From Actinoplanes sp. DH11 (lineage in GTDB: Bacteria; Actinomycetota; Actinomycetes; Mycobacteriales; Micromonosporaceae), in assembly GCF_020873875.1 (NCBI RefSeq), contig NZ_JAHWGU010000004.1, positions 1 to 64,000 of the forward strand: a DNA stretch of 64,000 nt, given 5' to 3'. The position numbers and the translations under genes were made by a program. Below are positions 8,368 to 15,353 of the stretch, piece by piece. Below the pieces are notes generated by a model. The model did no database searches and had not been told where the DNA came from. It saw nothing but the letters and a program-made list of their open reading frames with translations. Position 1 is the stretch's first letter. Each line of letters starts with the position of its first letter.

Positions 8368-9545
8368 CTCGCGCTACCGGCTACGGTGTCGGTGATCAGC
8401 GCCTCGTCGCCGAACGTGAAGTACCACAAGGGCCGGTAGCACTCCCAAGCTACGGGGCGCAGGCCGGTCGGTCCGACACTCGTCTCGATGGCTCGGCGAG
8501 CCTCTAGGTAGAAGGCGAGGTCATCGGCGGCCGGTGCCCGCAGACCCGCCATGATCGAGTTGTGGGCTTGGTACACCTGGAAGTTCGGGAACTCGGTGAT
8601 GTGCGGCGCAAGAGCGTCGATGCCCTTCGTCATTGTCGGCAGCGAATCCAGTCCGACGATGTAGGTGTAGGAAGTATCAAGGCCGGCGCGGCGGGCCAGC
8701 GCCAACAGATCCGGCATCTGCTCCACGAGCAGGGTGGCTTTGCTCGCCTTCAGCATCAGGTCACGCCGGGTGAAGCACTCGGCGGTCAGCCGCAGAACGA
8801 ACGGCGCAACATCTGCGGCGATCTGCTCGAATGCCTCGCCACTGCGGATGACCGAGGTGAGGAATCCGATCCGGGCCGAAATCCTATGACGAGAGCAAGC
8901 TGCCCGCAGCGCGACCAGGTGCTCGACAGCTGCCTGCTCCCGCTCGAAGCAGCCGGTGGATACCGTCACCTCCGCCAGTTCGGCGAGGCTTCGTCGGGGA
9001 TGCTGCTCAACGAGCGCCGCGAACAGTTCATCCAGAGCTCTGTCCTCGGCCAGGCGCGGATCAGCTGCGGCTTCGAGCGTGTTGGGGCAGAAAGCGCAAC
9101 CTGTGCAACGACTGCGTGCGTTCGGGTTGAGCGTGGCCGCCCGCCCACCGTCGCGGAAATAGCCTCCCACCGCCTCGTCGGCATCGATGCGCTCGACGTG
9201 CCCGATCAGCCGGCCCTGGATGACCAGGTCTTCGCCGGACAGCTCGAACGGTGACTCCTGAGCGTTGAGCGGCACGATGACCTGCCAGGCGACGCTGGGC
9301 TCGCTGACGAGGCGCACCGCGACCCTCGCCCGGCGCCGATCCTGATCTGATGAGATTCCGTACAGGTTGATGGCGATCAGTAGCACGTCCTCAAGGGGCA
9401 CCCGGTGCTCCATGGCGAGCCGTTCGATGTTTCGGATGTCAGCTACCGGGTTGCCGAGCGGTCGGAAGTTGCGTGTTACGGGCACCATCGCTGCTCCCCA
9501 TCTAGTCGCGAACCGGCCGATTTCTTCGTAGATCCGAGCGGGCAT
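8364..9545 (-). CDS. Radical SAM-like protein with CX2CX2C motif
   Basis: About 393 residues from ATG 9545. The cluster-binding segment RCTGCAFCPNTLEAA has cysteines spaced C-x2-C-x2-C (about residues 147, 150, 153) instead of the usual C-x3-C-x2-C. A TIM-barrel-like succession follows (EVTVSTGCFE, ISARIGFLTS, LRLTAECFTRRD, YTYIVGLDSL) that suits the radical SAM fold; the barrel end includes QVYQAHNSIM. The preceding reading frame extends to 9671 but looks non-coding and would overlap the GPP34-like gene. It is coupled to the phosphoketolase-like gene by ATGA. Reaction unknown: carbon-carbon chemistry on a small metabolite is possible. Confidence 0.7.
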   Translation of the reverse strand: MPARIYEEIGRFATRWGAAMVPVTRNFRPLGNPVADIRNIERLAMEHRVPLEDVLLIAINLYGISSDQDRRRARVAVRLVSEPSVAWQVIVPLNAQESPFELSGEDLVIQGRLIGHVERIDADEAVGGYFRDGGRAATLNPNARSRCTGCAFCPNTLEAAADPRLAEDRALDELFAALVEQHPRRSLAELAEVTVSTGCFEREQAAVEHLVALRAACSRHRISARIGFLTSVIRSGEAFEQIAADVAPFVLRLTAECFTRRDLMLKASKATLLVEQMPDLLALARRAGLDTSYTYIVGLDSLPTMTKGIDALAPHITEFPNFQVYQAHNSIMAGLRAPAADDLAFYLEARRAIETSVGPTGLRPVAWECYRPLWYFTFGDEALITDTVAGSAR

Positions 9546-9571
9546 CTTCTCTGGCGCCGGGAGGACGATCC

Positions 9572-9910
9572 CTAGTCCAGGCGACGCGATACTTGCAGGA
9601 CAATTAATTTCGCTTTTCGCAGCGCCATTCCCCCTTGAATTGACTGCGACCGGCCGGGCTGGCGTTGCCATTGACGGCGGAAGTCGTCGTAGTGATAGCC
9701 GACCGCGACGTACTCCTTGAACGCAAGTTCGAGCGGGAGGGCGCCGGCCAGACCGAGTTCGAGGGACTGCTGGTTGATCAGCAGGTTGCCAGTGTCATCG
9801 TCGTGGGCGAGTAGATACAGCTCAGCGTGCAGAGGCAGGACGCCGCGTGGGTCGAGTCGAAAGGTGGTAGGCACGGGGTTGGCCTTGTCAGCAGTCGCGA
9901 ACATGGTCAT
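9572..9910 (-). CDS. Short GPP34 (GOLPH3-like) domain protein
   Basis: A 112-residue protein whose first 70 residues resemble the N terminus of actinobacterial GPP34/GOLPH3 proteins: LPLHAELYLLAHDDDTGN then LELGLAGALPLELAF. Full-length GPP34 proteins are about 200-230 residues and bind phosphoinositides or membranes. This one loses similarity after AFKEYVAVG, so it is truncated or a mini-version. Its ATG overlaps the acetamidase stop (ATGA). The function in this operon is unknown; membrane tethering is only a guess. Confidence 0.6.
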   Translation of the reverse strand: MTMFATADKANPVPTTFRLDPRGVLPLHAELYLLAHDDDTGNLLINQQSLELGLAGALPLELAFKEYVAVGYHYDDFRRQWQRQPGRSQSIQGGMALRKAKLIVLQVSRRLD

Positions 9911-10926
9911 GGCGCGCCGGTCCCGGTGGCATCGGGGTGCGGCGTGGCGCGTAGCCGCTCGTGGGTGCCGCCGTAGAGGTCAGCGCCTCGGAGAAGGTGT
10001 TTGGGAAGGCTGGCGAGCATGGTGTAGTTCGGATCTACGACGTTGCCGACCGGTGCGGTGCCGGCCTGCGCGACGAGCTGGTAGGCCTCGAGGGTGTCGA
10101 GGCCAGTCAGTTGGGCGGTCCAGCCGACCAGATCGTGTTGGCTGATCCGGAACGCGTCTTCGAGAGGGCGGGCACAGCCCACGGACATGATCGCGTTATC
10201 GGACTCGATCCGCGGCCACAGCGTCGGCACGCCTTTGATCACTTCGATGGCGATGGTGGTCGTCATGGCGACCTCGACCGCGACCCCGCTGGACTCTCCT
10301 TGGCCCTGGCGAGCGTGTCCGTCGCCGAGGCCGAGCATCGCTCCGTGCATGTTGACGCCGAGGTAAAGGGTGGTGCCGGCGCGTAGCTCCGGGGTGTCCA
10401 TGTTCCCGCCGTGGGCGTCGCAGGTAATGGTGCTGCGGGTTTCGAAGGCGGCCGGGGCGACACCGACAGTGCCGTGCATCGCGTCCAGCGGCAGGTCCGC
10501 TGTGAAGTCTGAGTTGCGGGCGCGGTAGCGCACCAGTCCGGCCTCGGCGTCGATGTCGTAGAGCCAGACACGCTCCTCCAACGGCGGTTGCAGGGCGGCC
10601 GTGTGGGAGGTGGACGTGAGCGCCTCGAAATGCGGGAACGTGCTGGAGACCCCGGTCTTGCGGGCAGGCACGATCGACAGAAAATGGACGGCAAGGGTAT
10701 CCCCGGGCTCCGTGTCCTCGATGAAGAACGGCCCGGCGACCGGGTTCAGGTATGGAAACGTGCAGACCTGGCTCGGAAGGTCGTCGACGGTGGTGACGGC
10801 GCCGCCGAAGCAGTCCTCGGTGAACAGCGTCAGCACGTCGCCGGAGCGTAGGCTTGCCACCGGCGGGACCCCGCCGAACGTGTAGGACAGGTCCTTTGCC
10901 GTCGGGGTGTACGTGTGTTCTCCCAT
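9907..10926 (-). CDS. Acetamidase/formamidase family protein
   Basis: A 339-residue FmdA/AmdA-type amidohydrolase, a family that hydrolyses formamide, acetamide or related short amides to the acid and ammonia. Family marks include the Gly/Asp-rich GDVLTLFTEDCFGG, FIEDTEPGDTLAVHF, the MHGTVGVAP segment, HGGNMDTPEL and GLGDGHARQGQGE. The start at 10926 is set by an AGGAGGTGTGACGCTC leader. The longer upstream reading frame belongs to the permease. It is 5 bp after the permease stop and overlaps the GPP34-like gene, linking amide hydrolysis to the island pathway or to uptake. Confidence 0.85.
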   Translation of the reverse strand: MGEHTYTPTAKDLSYTFGGVPPVASLRSGDVLTLFTEDCFGGAVTTVDDLPSQVCTFPYLNPVAGPFFIEDTEPGDTLAVHFLSIVPARKTGVSSTFPHFEALTSTSHTAALQPPLEERVWLYDIDAEAGLVRYRARNSDFTADLPLDAMHGTVGVAPAAFETRSTITCDAHGGNMDTPELRAGTTLYLGVNMHGAMLGLGDGHARQGQGESSGVAVEVAMTTTIAIEVIKGVPTLWPRIESDNAIMSVGCARPLEDAFRISQHDLVGWTAQLTGLDTLEAYQLVAQAGTAPVGNVVDPNYTMLASLPKHLLRGADLYGGTHERLRATPHPDATGTGAP

Positions 10927-10931
10927 GAGCG

Positions 10932-11436
10932 TCACACCTCCTGACGTGCCGGGGTCGCCGGCTGTGACACGGGCGCGAAGCCGGATAGCTCCGGTCGACG
11001 CCCGGCCAGGTACAGACCGATGAGCACCAGGACGCCGAGGCCGATCCACACAAACCCGAGGCGCTGGGCGGCGACGTTCGCGTTCCAGACCACGAACCCG
11101 AGGATCGTCGCGCCGACCAGCGGCATGAGCAGGTGGGCGACCAGGTTGCGGCTGCGCTTGCGGATGACGTGGTAGACGATCACCGACAGGTGCAGCAGCA
11201 GGAACGCGGTCAACGCCCCGAAGTTGATCAGACTCGACAGCAGGGCGAGCCCGTCGCCGCGCTGGTTCATGTAGATGCCGAGCGCGAGCGAGACCGCGGC
11301 GACGAGCCAGATCGCGTTGCGCGGCACGTTGCGCTTGCGGGACACCTTCGCCAGAAACACCGGGAGTTGCTTGTCGCGGGCCATCGCGTACAGCAGCCGG
11401 GAGATCGCGACCTGCGCGACCATCGAGTCCGGTAGG
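10932..11436 (-). pseudogene. APC-superfamily amino-acid permease, 5' truncated
   Basis: The C-terminal half of an amino acid-polyamine-organocation permease. From about 11430 downward it reads VAQVAISRLLYAMARDKQLP, the typical cytoplasmic loop ahead of the last helices. Hydrophobic segments LVAAVSLALGIYM, FGALTAFLLLHLSVIVYHVI, LLMPLVGATILGFVVW and LGFVWIGLGVLVLIGLYL follow. Roughly the first 300 residues (eight or so helices) are missing. Upstream of about 11436 the same strand becomes non-coding and the opposite strand carries the tail of another gene, so this is a rearrangement junction. It would have been the first gene of the minus-strand operon, whose original promoter is therefore lost. 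Confidence 0.75.
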
Positions 11437-11684
11437 GGGACTACGGCGAGATCGCCGCTTACACCGGAGCGCACTCCGCCATCACAGGCCCGTCCACCGG
11501 CCGTCGACTCCGGATGCTGGCCGACTACCTGGAACTGGACTGGGCGTGGCTCGTCGAACGCTGCCGACAGCTGGGCGAGCACGGATGCAGCGGATTTGCC
11601 GCGCCCCGAAGCCGACTACTTTCTGTCGCAGGCGTTGACCGTGCCTGCCAGTACGTGGGCGAAGTCGGCATGATCAGCCGATAG
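11436..11684 (+). pseudogene. Orphan C-terminal tail of an unidentified gene
   Basis: An 82-codon open stretch after an in-frame TAG at 11433, without a good start codon near its beginning, ending with TAG at 11682-11684. The translation contains LADYLELDWAWLVERCRQLG and GEVGMISR and looks like real protein sequence with helical amphipathic character, but I do not recognise the family. It faces head-on into the truncated permease, sharing its breakpoint near 11431-11436. It is best read as the 3' remnant of a gene cut by the same rearrangement. It ends about 40 bp before the asparaginase start. Confidence 0.4.
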
Positions 11685-11723
11685 GCTCCGATTATCCGTT
11701 CCTTGAGGTGGAGGACAGCCACT

Positions 11724-12803
11724 GTGGGTGTTGAGATGCCCAAGCCACGCCGAGTCCTGGTGGTCAGCCTGGGCGGCACGATCACGATGACCGCCGCAGC
11801 GAGTGGCGGTGTCGTCCCCGCTCTTGCAGCACATGACCTGCTGGCGGCAGTTCCGGGACTTGCGGACCTCGACGTCGCTGTCGAGACCGGCGACTTCCGG
11901 CGACTACCGGGGGCGTCACTGTCCCTGGCGGACGTCACGGCGCTGTCCCGGCTGGTGCGCCAGCACCTCGCCGATGGTGTCGACGGCGTGGTCGTGGTGC
12001 AGGGCACCGACACCATCGAGGAGACCGCCTACCTGCTCGACCTGTACCACCCCGGGCCGGAACCGGTCGTGGTCACCGGCGCGATGCGCAACCCGACCCT
12101 GGCCGGGGCTGATGGGCCGGCGAACCTGCTCGCCGCCGTCCAGACCGCCGCCAGCCAGACCGCCCGCGGCCTGGGCTGTCTGGTCGTGTTCGCCGACGAG
12201 ATCCATGCTGCCCGGCGCGTCCGCAAGACCCACTCGACAGCGGGGTCCACGTTCCAATCCCCGAACGGCGGGCCGCTCGGCTACCTGGTCGAAGGCCAAC
12301 CTCGGCTCCTCAACCGGCTCGGCTCTCGTCATGTCGTCCCGCTGCCCGGCGACCGGCCGCGCCCCCGGGTGGTGCTGCTAACGATCAGCCTCGGCGACGA
12401 CGGCGTCCTGCTGGACGGCCTCGCTGACCGGGCCGACGGTGCGGTGATCGCCGGGTTCGGCGTGGGCCACGTCCCACAGGATCTCGTTCCGACGCTGGCG
12501 GATCTTGCCGACCGGATTCCGGTTGTGCTGGCCAGCCGGACCGGCGCCGGACCGGTGCTGACCGCGACCTACGGCTTCCCCGGCTCGGAACGGGATCTGC
12601 TGAGCAGAGGACTCGTCCCCGCCGGATTCCTCAACCCGTACAAGGCCCGCATCCTGCTGAACGCGTTGCTTGCCGCTGGAGCCGATCAGAAGACGGTCAC
12701 TGCGGCGATCGCCGCAGCCGGCGGCTGCGGCGACCCCGAGGCGTGGCCGTGGGCGACCGGCGCCGACAGCACACCGGCGAAGCCGGAGGTTCAGGGTGCG
12801 TAG
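11724..12803 (+). CDS. L-asparaginase family protein
   Basis: About 359 residues of the type I/II L-asparaginase family (L-Asn to L-Asp plus ammonia). The first catalytic Thr lies in LVVSLGGTITM and the second in VVVVQGTDTIEETAY; the Asp/Lys region ATLAGADGPANLLAAVQ-like follows as TLAGADGPANL. No signal peptide is apparent, so it is cytoplasmic. GTG 11724 is preferred because AGGTGGAGG lies 9 bases upstream; ATG 11736 is an alternative. The next gene begins at GTG 12796 inside its last codons, so the two are co-translated. The companion acetamidase and permease suggest amide nitrogen metabolism. Confidence 0.85.
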   Translation: MGVEMPKPRRVLVVSLGGTITMTAAASGGVVPALAAHDLLAAVPGLADLDVAVETGDFRRLPGASLSLADVTALSRLVRQHLADGVDGVVVVQGTDTIEETAYLLDLYHPGPEPVVVTGAMRNPTLAGADGPANLLAAVQTAASQTARGLGCLVVFADEIHAARRVRKTHSTAGSTFQSPNGGPLGYLVEGQPRLLNRLGSRHVVPLPGDRPRPRVVLLTISLGDDGVLLDGLADRADGAVIAGFGVGHVPQDLVPTLADLADRIPVVLASRTGAGPVLTATYGFPGSERDLLSRGLVPAGFLNPYKARILLNALLAAGADQKTVTAAIAAAGGCGDPEAWPWATGADSTPAKPEVQGA

Positions 12804-13368
12804 TCAGCAGGTCGACATCGGCCGGAGCTTCGTCGTCGTGTTCGACCACGGCGACGACTTCTTCACCGCCCTCGCCGATTTCTGCCGCGCCAACAACGTC
12901 CGGCACGGGATCATCCCCACCTTCATCGCCGGATTCTCGCAGGTCGAGGTCGTCGGCACCTGCGCGAAACTTGACAATCCACAGGCCCCGGTCTGGTCCG
13001 CCGTCCACCTGAGCAACGTCGAGGCCCTCGGCGGGGGCACCATCGCCTACGACGAAACAGAGCAGCGGATCCTGCCGCACATCCACGTGTCCGTCGGGCT
13101 CAAGGAGCACAGCGCCACCGCGCACACTAGCCACCTGCTGTCGGCCGCCGTCCAGTTCCTCACCGAGATGTACCTCGTCGAAGTCTCCCGGCCGGCCCTG
13201 CACCGAGAGCGCGATCCCAACCTCTACGACGTCCCGCTCCTGCGTTTCGACACTGCGAAAATTGAGGAGCGGCAATCTCCTGGGTCGGCTCAAGCAGCCA
13301 CGGAACAGAGACCTGCCGCGCCAATCGACCATTGGCAGATAGGCCATCATGGGGGGTGGGCCGCATGA
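12796..13368 (+). CDS. PPC/DUF296-domain protein
   Basis: A 190-residue protein with a PPC (plant and prokaryote conserved, DUF296) domain over residues 1-140. It opens SFVVVFDHGDDFFTALADFC, continues with GFSQVEVVGT, and has a His-rich strand LPHIHVSVGLKEH. PPC proteins form trimers, some bind metal or DNA, and their role in bacteria is mostly unknown. The C-terminal 40 residues are likely disordered. The GTG start overlaps the asparaginase stop and is served by GGAGGTTCAGG within that gene. Together they form a two-gene coupled unit. Confidence 0.75.
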   Translation: MRSQQVDIGRSFVVVFDHGDDFFTALADFCRANNVRHGIIPTFIAGFSQVEVVGTCAKLDNPQAPVWSAVHLSNVEALGGGTIAYDETEQRILPHIHVSVGLKEHSATAHTSHLLSAAVQFLTEMYLVEVSRPALHRERDPNLYDVPLLRFDTAKIEERQSPGSAQAATEQRPAAPIDHWQIGHHGGWAA

Positions 13369-13446
13369 GGCGCCACCCTGTGCCAGGCCAGAGCCACCCG
13401 AAGAATCCCATCGGCTGCTTTCCGACGTGCGGAGGATGGTGCCACG

Positions 13447-13740
13447 GTGAACCAAGGCAAGCCGGAGCCCAATTCGCTACTGATGCAGGCGCGACGCTGG
13501 CGGCCGTCTCCGTCCGGGTCAGGGCGGCCGATGTCGCGGCAGGAACTCGCCGAGGCCATCAACCTCTACCTCTGGCAGCACCACCAGATCGTCCACCAGT
13601 GGGACGAGACAGACATCGGCCGACTGGAGCGCGGCGAGAATCGCTGGCCCGGCAGACGACGCCGGGAGGCATTCCGCGCGGTCCTGCAGGTGGCAGCCGA
13701 CCATGAGATCGGCTTCTACATCAGGCGCTCATCAACCGCC
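13447..13740 (+). pseudogene. Truncated HTH regulator N terminus
   Basis: The first about 95 codons match the N-terminal domain of a common actinobacterial HTH regulator: NSLLMQARRW, MSRQELAEAINLYLW, ETDIGRLERGENRWPG and FRAVLQVAADHEIGF. In intact relatives several hundred residues follow. Here the frame passes after YIRRSS directly into sequence typical of a serine-recombinase C terminus. The regulator was therefore cut and fused to recombinase DNA near 13735-13745. The GTG at 13447 is the natural family start. No function is expected. Confidence 0.6.
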
Positions 13741-14220
13741 ACATCCGCCCACGGCCAAGCCACCGGCAAGGTCCACGAAGAACTCGACGCCACCAAACGT
13801 CAGCTCAAAGAAGCGTCGATCGCCATCGACCGCTACCTCACCGCATTCGAGCGTGGAACCTTCGACGACCAGGACCCCCGACGTCAAAGCCCGCCTGGTC
13901 GATCTACGCAAACAGACCAAACAACTCCGAGCCGACAAGGCTCGCCTCGAATTCGAGCTCGACCAAACCCCCGGCCGGCCCCTCTCCCGAAGAACTCGCG
14001 CTGCTCCGAGGCCAGATCACCGAGATCATCCGATCGGGCGGGCACCGGGCCAGGAAGGCACTCTTCGAAGCCCTGATCGAGGACATCGAGATCCAGTCGG
14101 ACGACAGCGTCATCCCGAGGTTCCGCATCCCGACCACGAGAGACGACGAAGGGCTGACCCTGGAGTCAGCCCTTGATCAAAATCAGCCGGACGGTGCGGT
14201 TCGCGCACTGCCAACTTTGG
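13741..14220 (+). pseudogene. Serine recombinase C-terminal remnant with two frameshifts
   Basis: Only the C-terminal coiled-coil and tail of a large serine recombinase remain: EELDATKRQLKEASIAIDRY, then VKARLVDLRKQTKQLRADKA, then PEELALLRGQITEIIRSGG and IPRFRIPTT. The three pieces lie in three frames. Removing one C from the CCCCC run at about 13876-13880, and one from the run at about 13967-13971, restores a single frame. The tail reads directly into the tRNA-Val gene (ALPTLVGDTGIEP), as in actinobacterial recombinases that integrate at tRNA genes. Catalytic and DNA-binding domains are missing. Confidence 0.65.
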
Positions 14221-14292
14221 TGGGCGATACTGGGATCGAACCAGTGACCTCTTCCGTGTCAAGGAAGCGCGCTCCCGCTGCGCCAATCGCCC
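14221..14292 (-). tRNA. tRNA-Val (GAC), copy 1
   Basis: 72 nt without encoded CCA. The acceptor stem GGGCGAT pairs with ATCGCCC, the anticodon arm is CTTCC-TTGACAC-GGAAG (anticodon GAC) and the T-arm has GGTTCGATCCC. It is the last of the three tRNAs transcribed from the promoter near 14,530. Its 3' end abuts the recombinase remnant, so it is the probable integration site. It is identical in the body to the copy at 28186-28257. Confidence 0.95.
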
Positions 14293-14303
14293 TCACTACT
14301 GCG

Positions 14304-14374
14304 AGGTGGAGACGGGATTTGAACCCGTGTACACGGCTTTGCAGGCCGTTGCCTCGCCTCTCGGCCACTCCACC
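14304..14374 (-). tRNA. tRNA-Cys (GCA), copy 1
   Basis: 71 nt. Acceptor GGTGGAG/CTCCACC, anticodon loop CTGCAAA (GCA) closed by ACGGC/GCCGT, T-arm with GGTTCAAATCC. It is 11 bp from tRNA-Val and 36 bp from tRNA-Gly in the same transcript. Identical body to the copy at 28268-28338. Confidence 0.95.
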
Positions 14375-14410
14375 GAGGCGGCCGATGCAAGCTCGCAACA
14401 GCCCTCTCCG

Positions 14411-14483
14411 AGCGGACGACGGGATTCGAACCCGCGACCCTCACCTTGGCAAGGTGATGCGCTACCAGCTGCGCTACGTCCGC
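14411..14483 (-). tRNA. tRNA-Gly (GCC), copy 1
   Basis: 73 nt. Acceptor GCGGACG/CGTCCGC, anticodon loop TTGCCAA (GCC) closed by TCACC/GGTGA, T-arm GGGTTCGAATCCC. First tRNA of the triad. Identical body to the copy at 28367-28439. Confidence 0.95.
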
Positions 14484-14516
14484 ACGCCCCCGGAAACTTT
14501 CCCCGGCGACGGATGA

Positions 14517-14546
14517 ACCTTAGCTGAGCCCTGCCACCGATGACAA
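14517..14546 (-). promoter_or_regulatory. Promoter of tRNA triad copy 1
   Basis: Read on the minus strand, TTGTCA and TAAGGT are separated by 18 bp, with the -10 about 34 bp upstream of the tRNA-Gly 5' end. The second triad has TTGGCG-18-TAATGT at the equivalent distance, supporting both. Confidence 0.6.
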
Positions 14547-14556
14547 AGCGGGGCCC

Positions 14557-14784
14557 TCAGTGTGGGTCGCCGAGGACCCGGCGGACCTCGGCGACGAGCT
14601 CGGACTGGAAGGCGGCGAGGCTGCCGTCGGTGACTCCGACGCGGTAGTCGGCGCCGGTTTCCGGGTGGTCGGCCTGCTGCTGGTCGTGGTGGCGGGCGGC
14701 GCCGTCGGCGTGACCGGCGGTATACGCCTGCAAAGAATCGTCGAACATCGGGACAATCTCGCACTTCAAGCCCGGCTCGGACAC
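14557..14784 (-). CDS. Small hypothetical protein
   Basis: A possible 75-residue protein starting at GTG 14784, with an alternative ATG at 14748. It contains the acidic and His/Gln-rich stretches EIVPMFDDSLQAYTAGHADG and ARHHDQQQADHPE, then an ordered-looking end ending in EVRRVLGDPH. No membrane segment or known domain is visible. The ribosome site is weak. Residue composition is more protein-like than that of the overlapping frames, which is the only support. Unrecognised. Confidence 0.4.
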   Translation of the reverse strand: MSEPGLKCEIVPMFDDSLQAYTAGHADGAARHHDQQQADHPETGADYRVGVTDGSLAAFQSELVAEVRRVLGDPH

Positions 14785-14874
14785 CGGCCGGGCAGGGGAT
14801 GCGAGGGGTACGGGCGGACGCCCCGCCCACCCGGCGGACGGCGACGACCTGCCGTCCCGGCGGCCGCCGGTGCC

Positions 14875-14931
14875 GGACGGGTGAGGGACTACCGGACGGG
14901 TGAGGGACTACAGGACGGGTGAGGGACTACA
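14875..14931. repeat. Three 19-bp tandem repeats at a gene's 3' end
   Basis: Three consecutive units of the form GGACGGGTGAGGGACTACM. The last contains the reverse-complement TAG stop codon of the thioesterase gene (14927-14929), so the repeat spreads downstream from the end of that gene. Confidence 0.8.
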
Positions 14932-15343
14932 GGCCCAGCAGGGCGGGCTCGTCGGCCAGTGACCGGAGGCGGTCGGCGGGGGCCGGCACGAGACGGCGGG
15001 TGGTGCGGTCGAGCAGCCCCGCCGTTCCGGTGACGACCGCGACAGCGGTGCCGTCGATCCGGGTGAAGTCCTGCTCGACCCGGAACGTCTTGCCCGTACC
15101 CCAGATGAACCGGCAGCTGACGTCGACCTCGTCACCGGCTCGCAGCTCTTTCAGGTAGCGGATCGTGGTCTCCAGGACGACCGGGCCGATCCCGCCGCCG
15201 ACCAGCACGTCCGGTGTCACCCCGGCGGCGATGAAGCACTGCCATCGGGCGTGTTCCCCGTACTGCAGGTAGACGGCCTGGTTGACGTGTCCCTGGATGT
15301 CGAGTTCGTATCCGCGTACCGCGATCCGCGCCTGGAAGACCAT
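14927..15343 (-). CDS. Acyl-CoA thioesterase, hotdog (4HBT) fold
   Basis: A 138-residue single hotdog domain of the 4-hydroxybenzoyl-CoA thioesterase/YbgC type, cytoplasmic. The catalytic helix region is YELDIQGHVNQAVYLQYGEH with Asp15 as the expected nucleophile or base; LRAGDEVDVSCRF forms the following strands. It hydrolyses acyl-CoA or acyl-carrier thioesters; the acyl group cannot be inferred. It begins 10 bp after the PPDK-like gene and is the last gene of the TetR-led operon. The stop lies in a short tandem repeat. Confidence 0.85.
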   Translation of the reverse strand: MVFQARIAVRGYELDIQGHVNQAVYLQYGEHARWQCFIAAGVTPDVLVGGGIGPVVLETTIRYLKELRAGDEVDVSCRFIWGTGKTFRVEQDFTRIDGTAVAVVTGTAGLLDRTTRRLVPAPADRLRSLADEPALLGL

Positions 15344-15353
15344 CGCTCGATGG

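Noticed and set aside
14217..14516. A 99-codon plus-strand open frame reading GDTGIEPVTSSV across the tRNA triad (a similar one at 28190)
   Set aside because: It is the antisense reading of tRNA-Val, Cys and Gly; tRNA structure explains the sequence completely.
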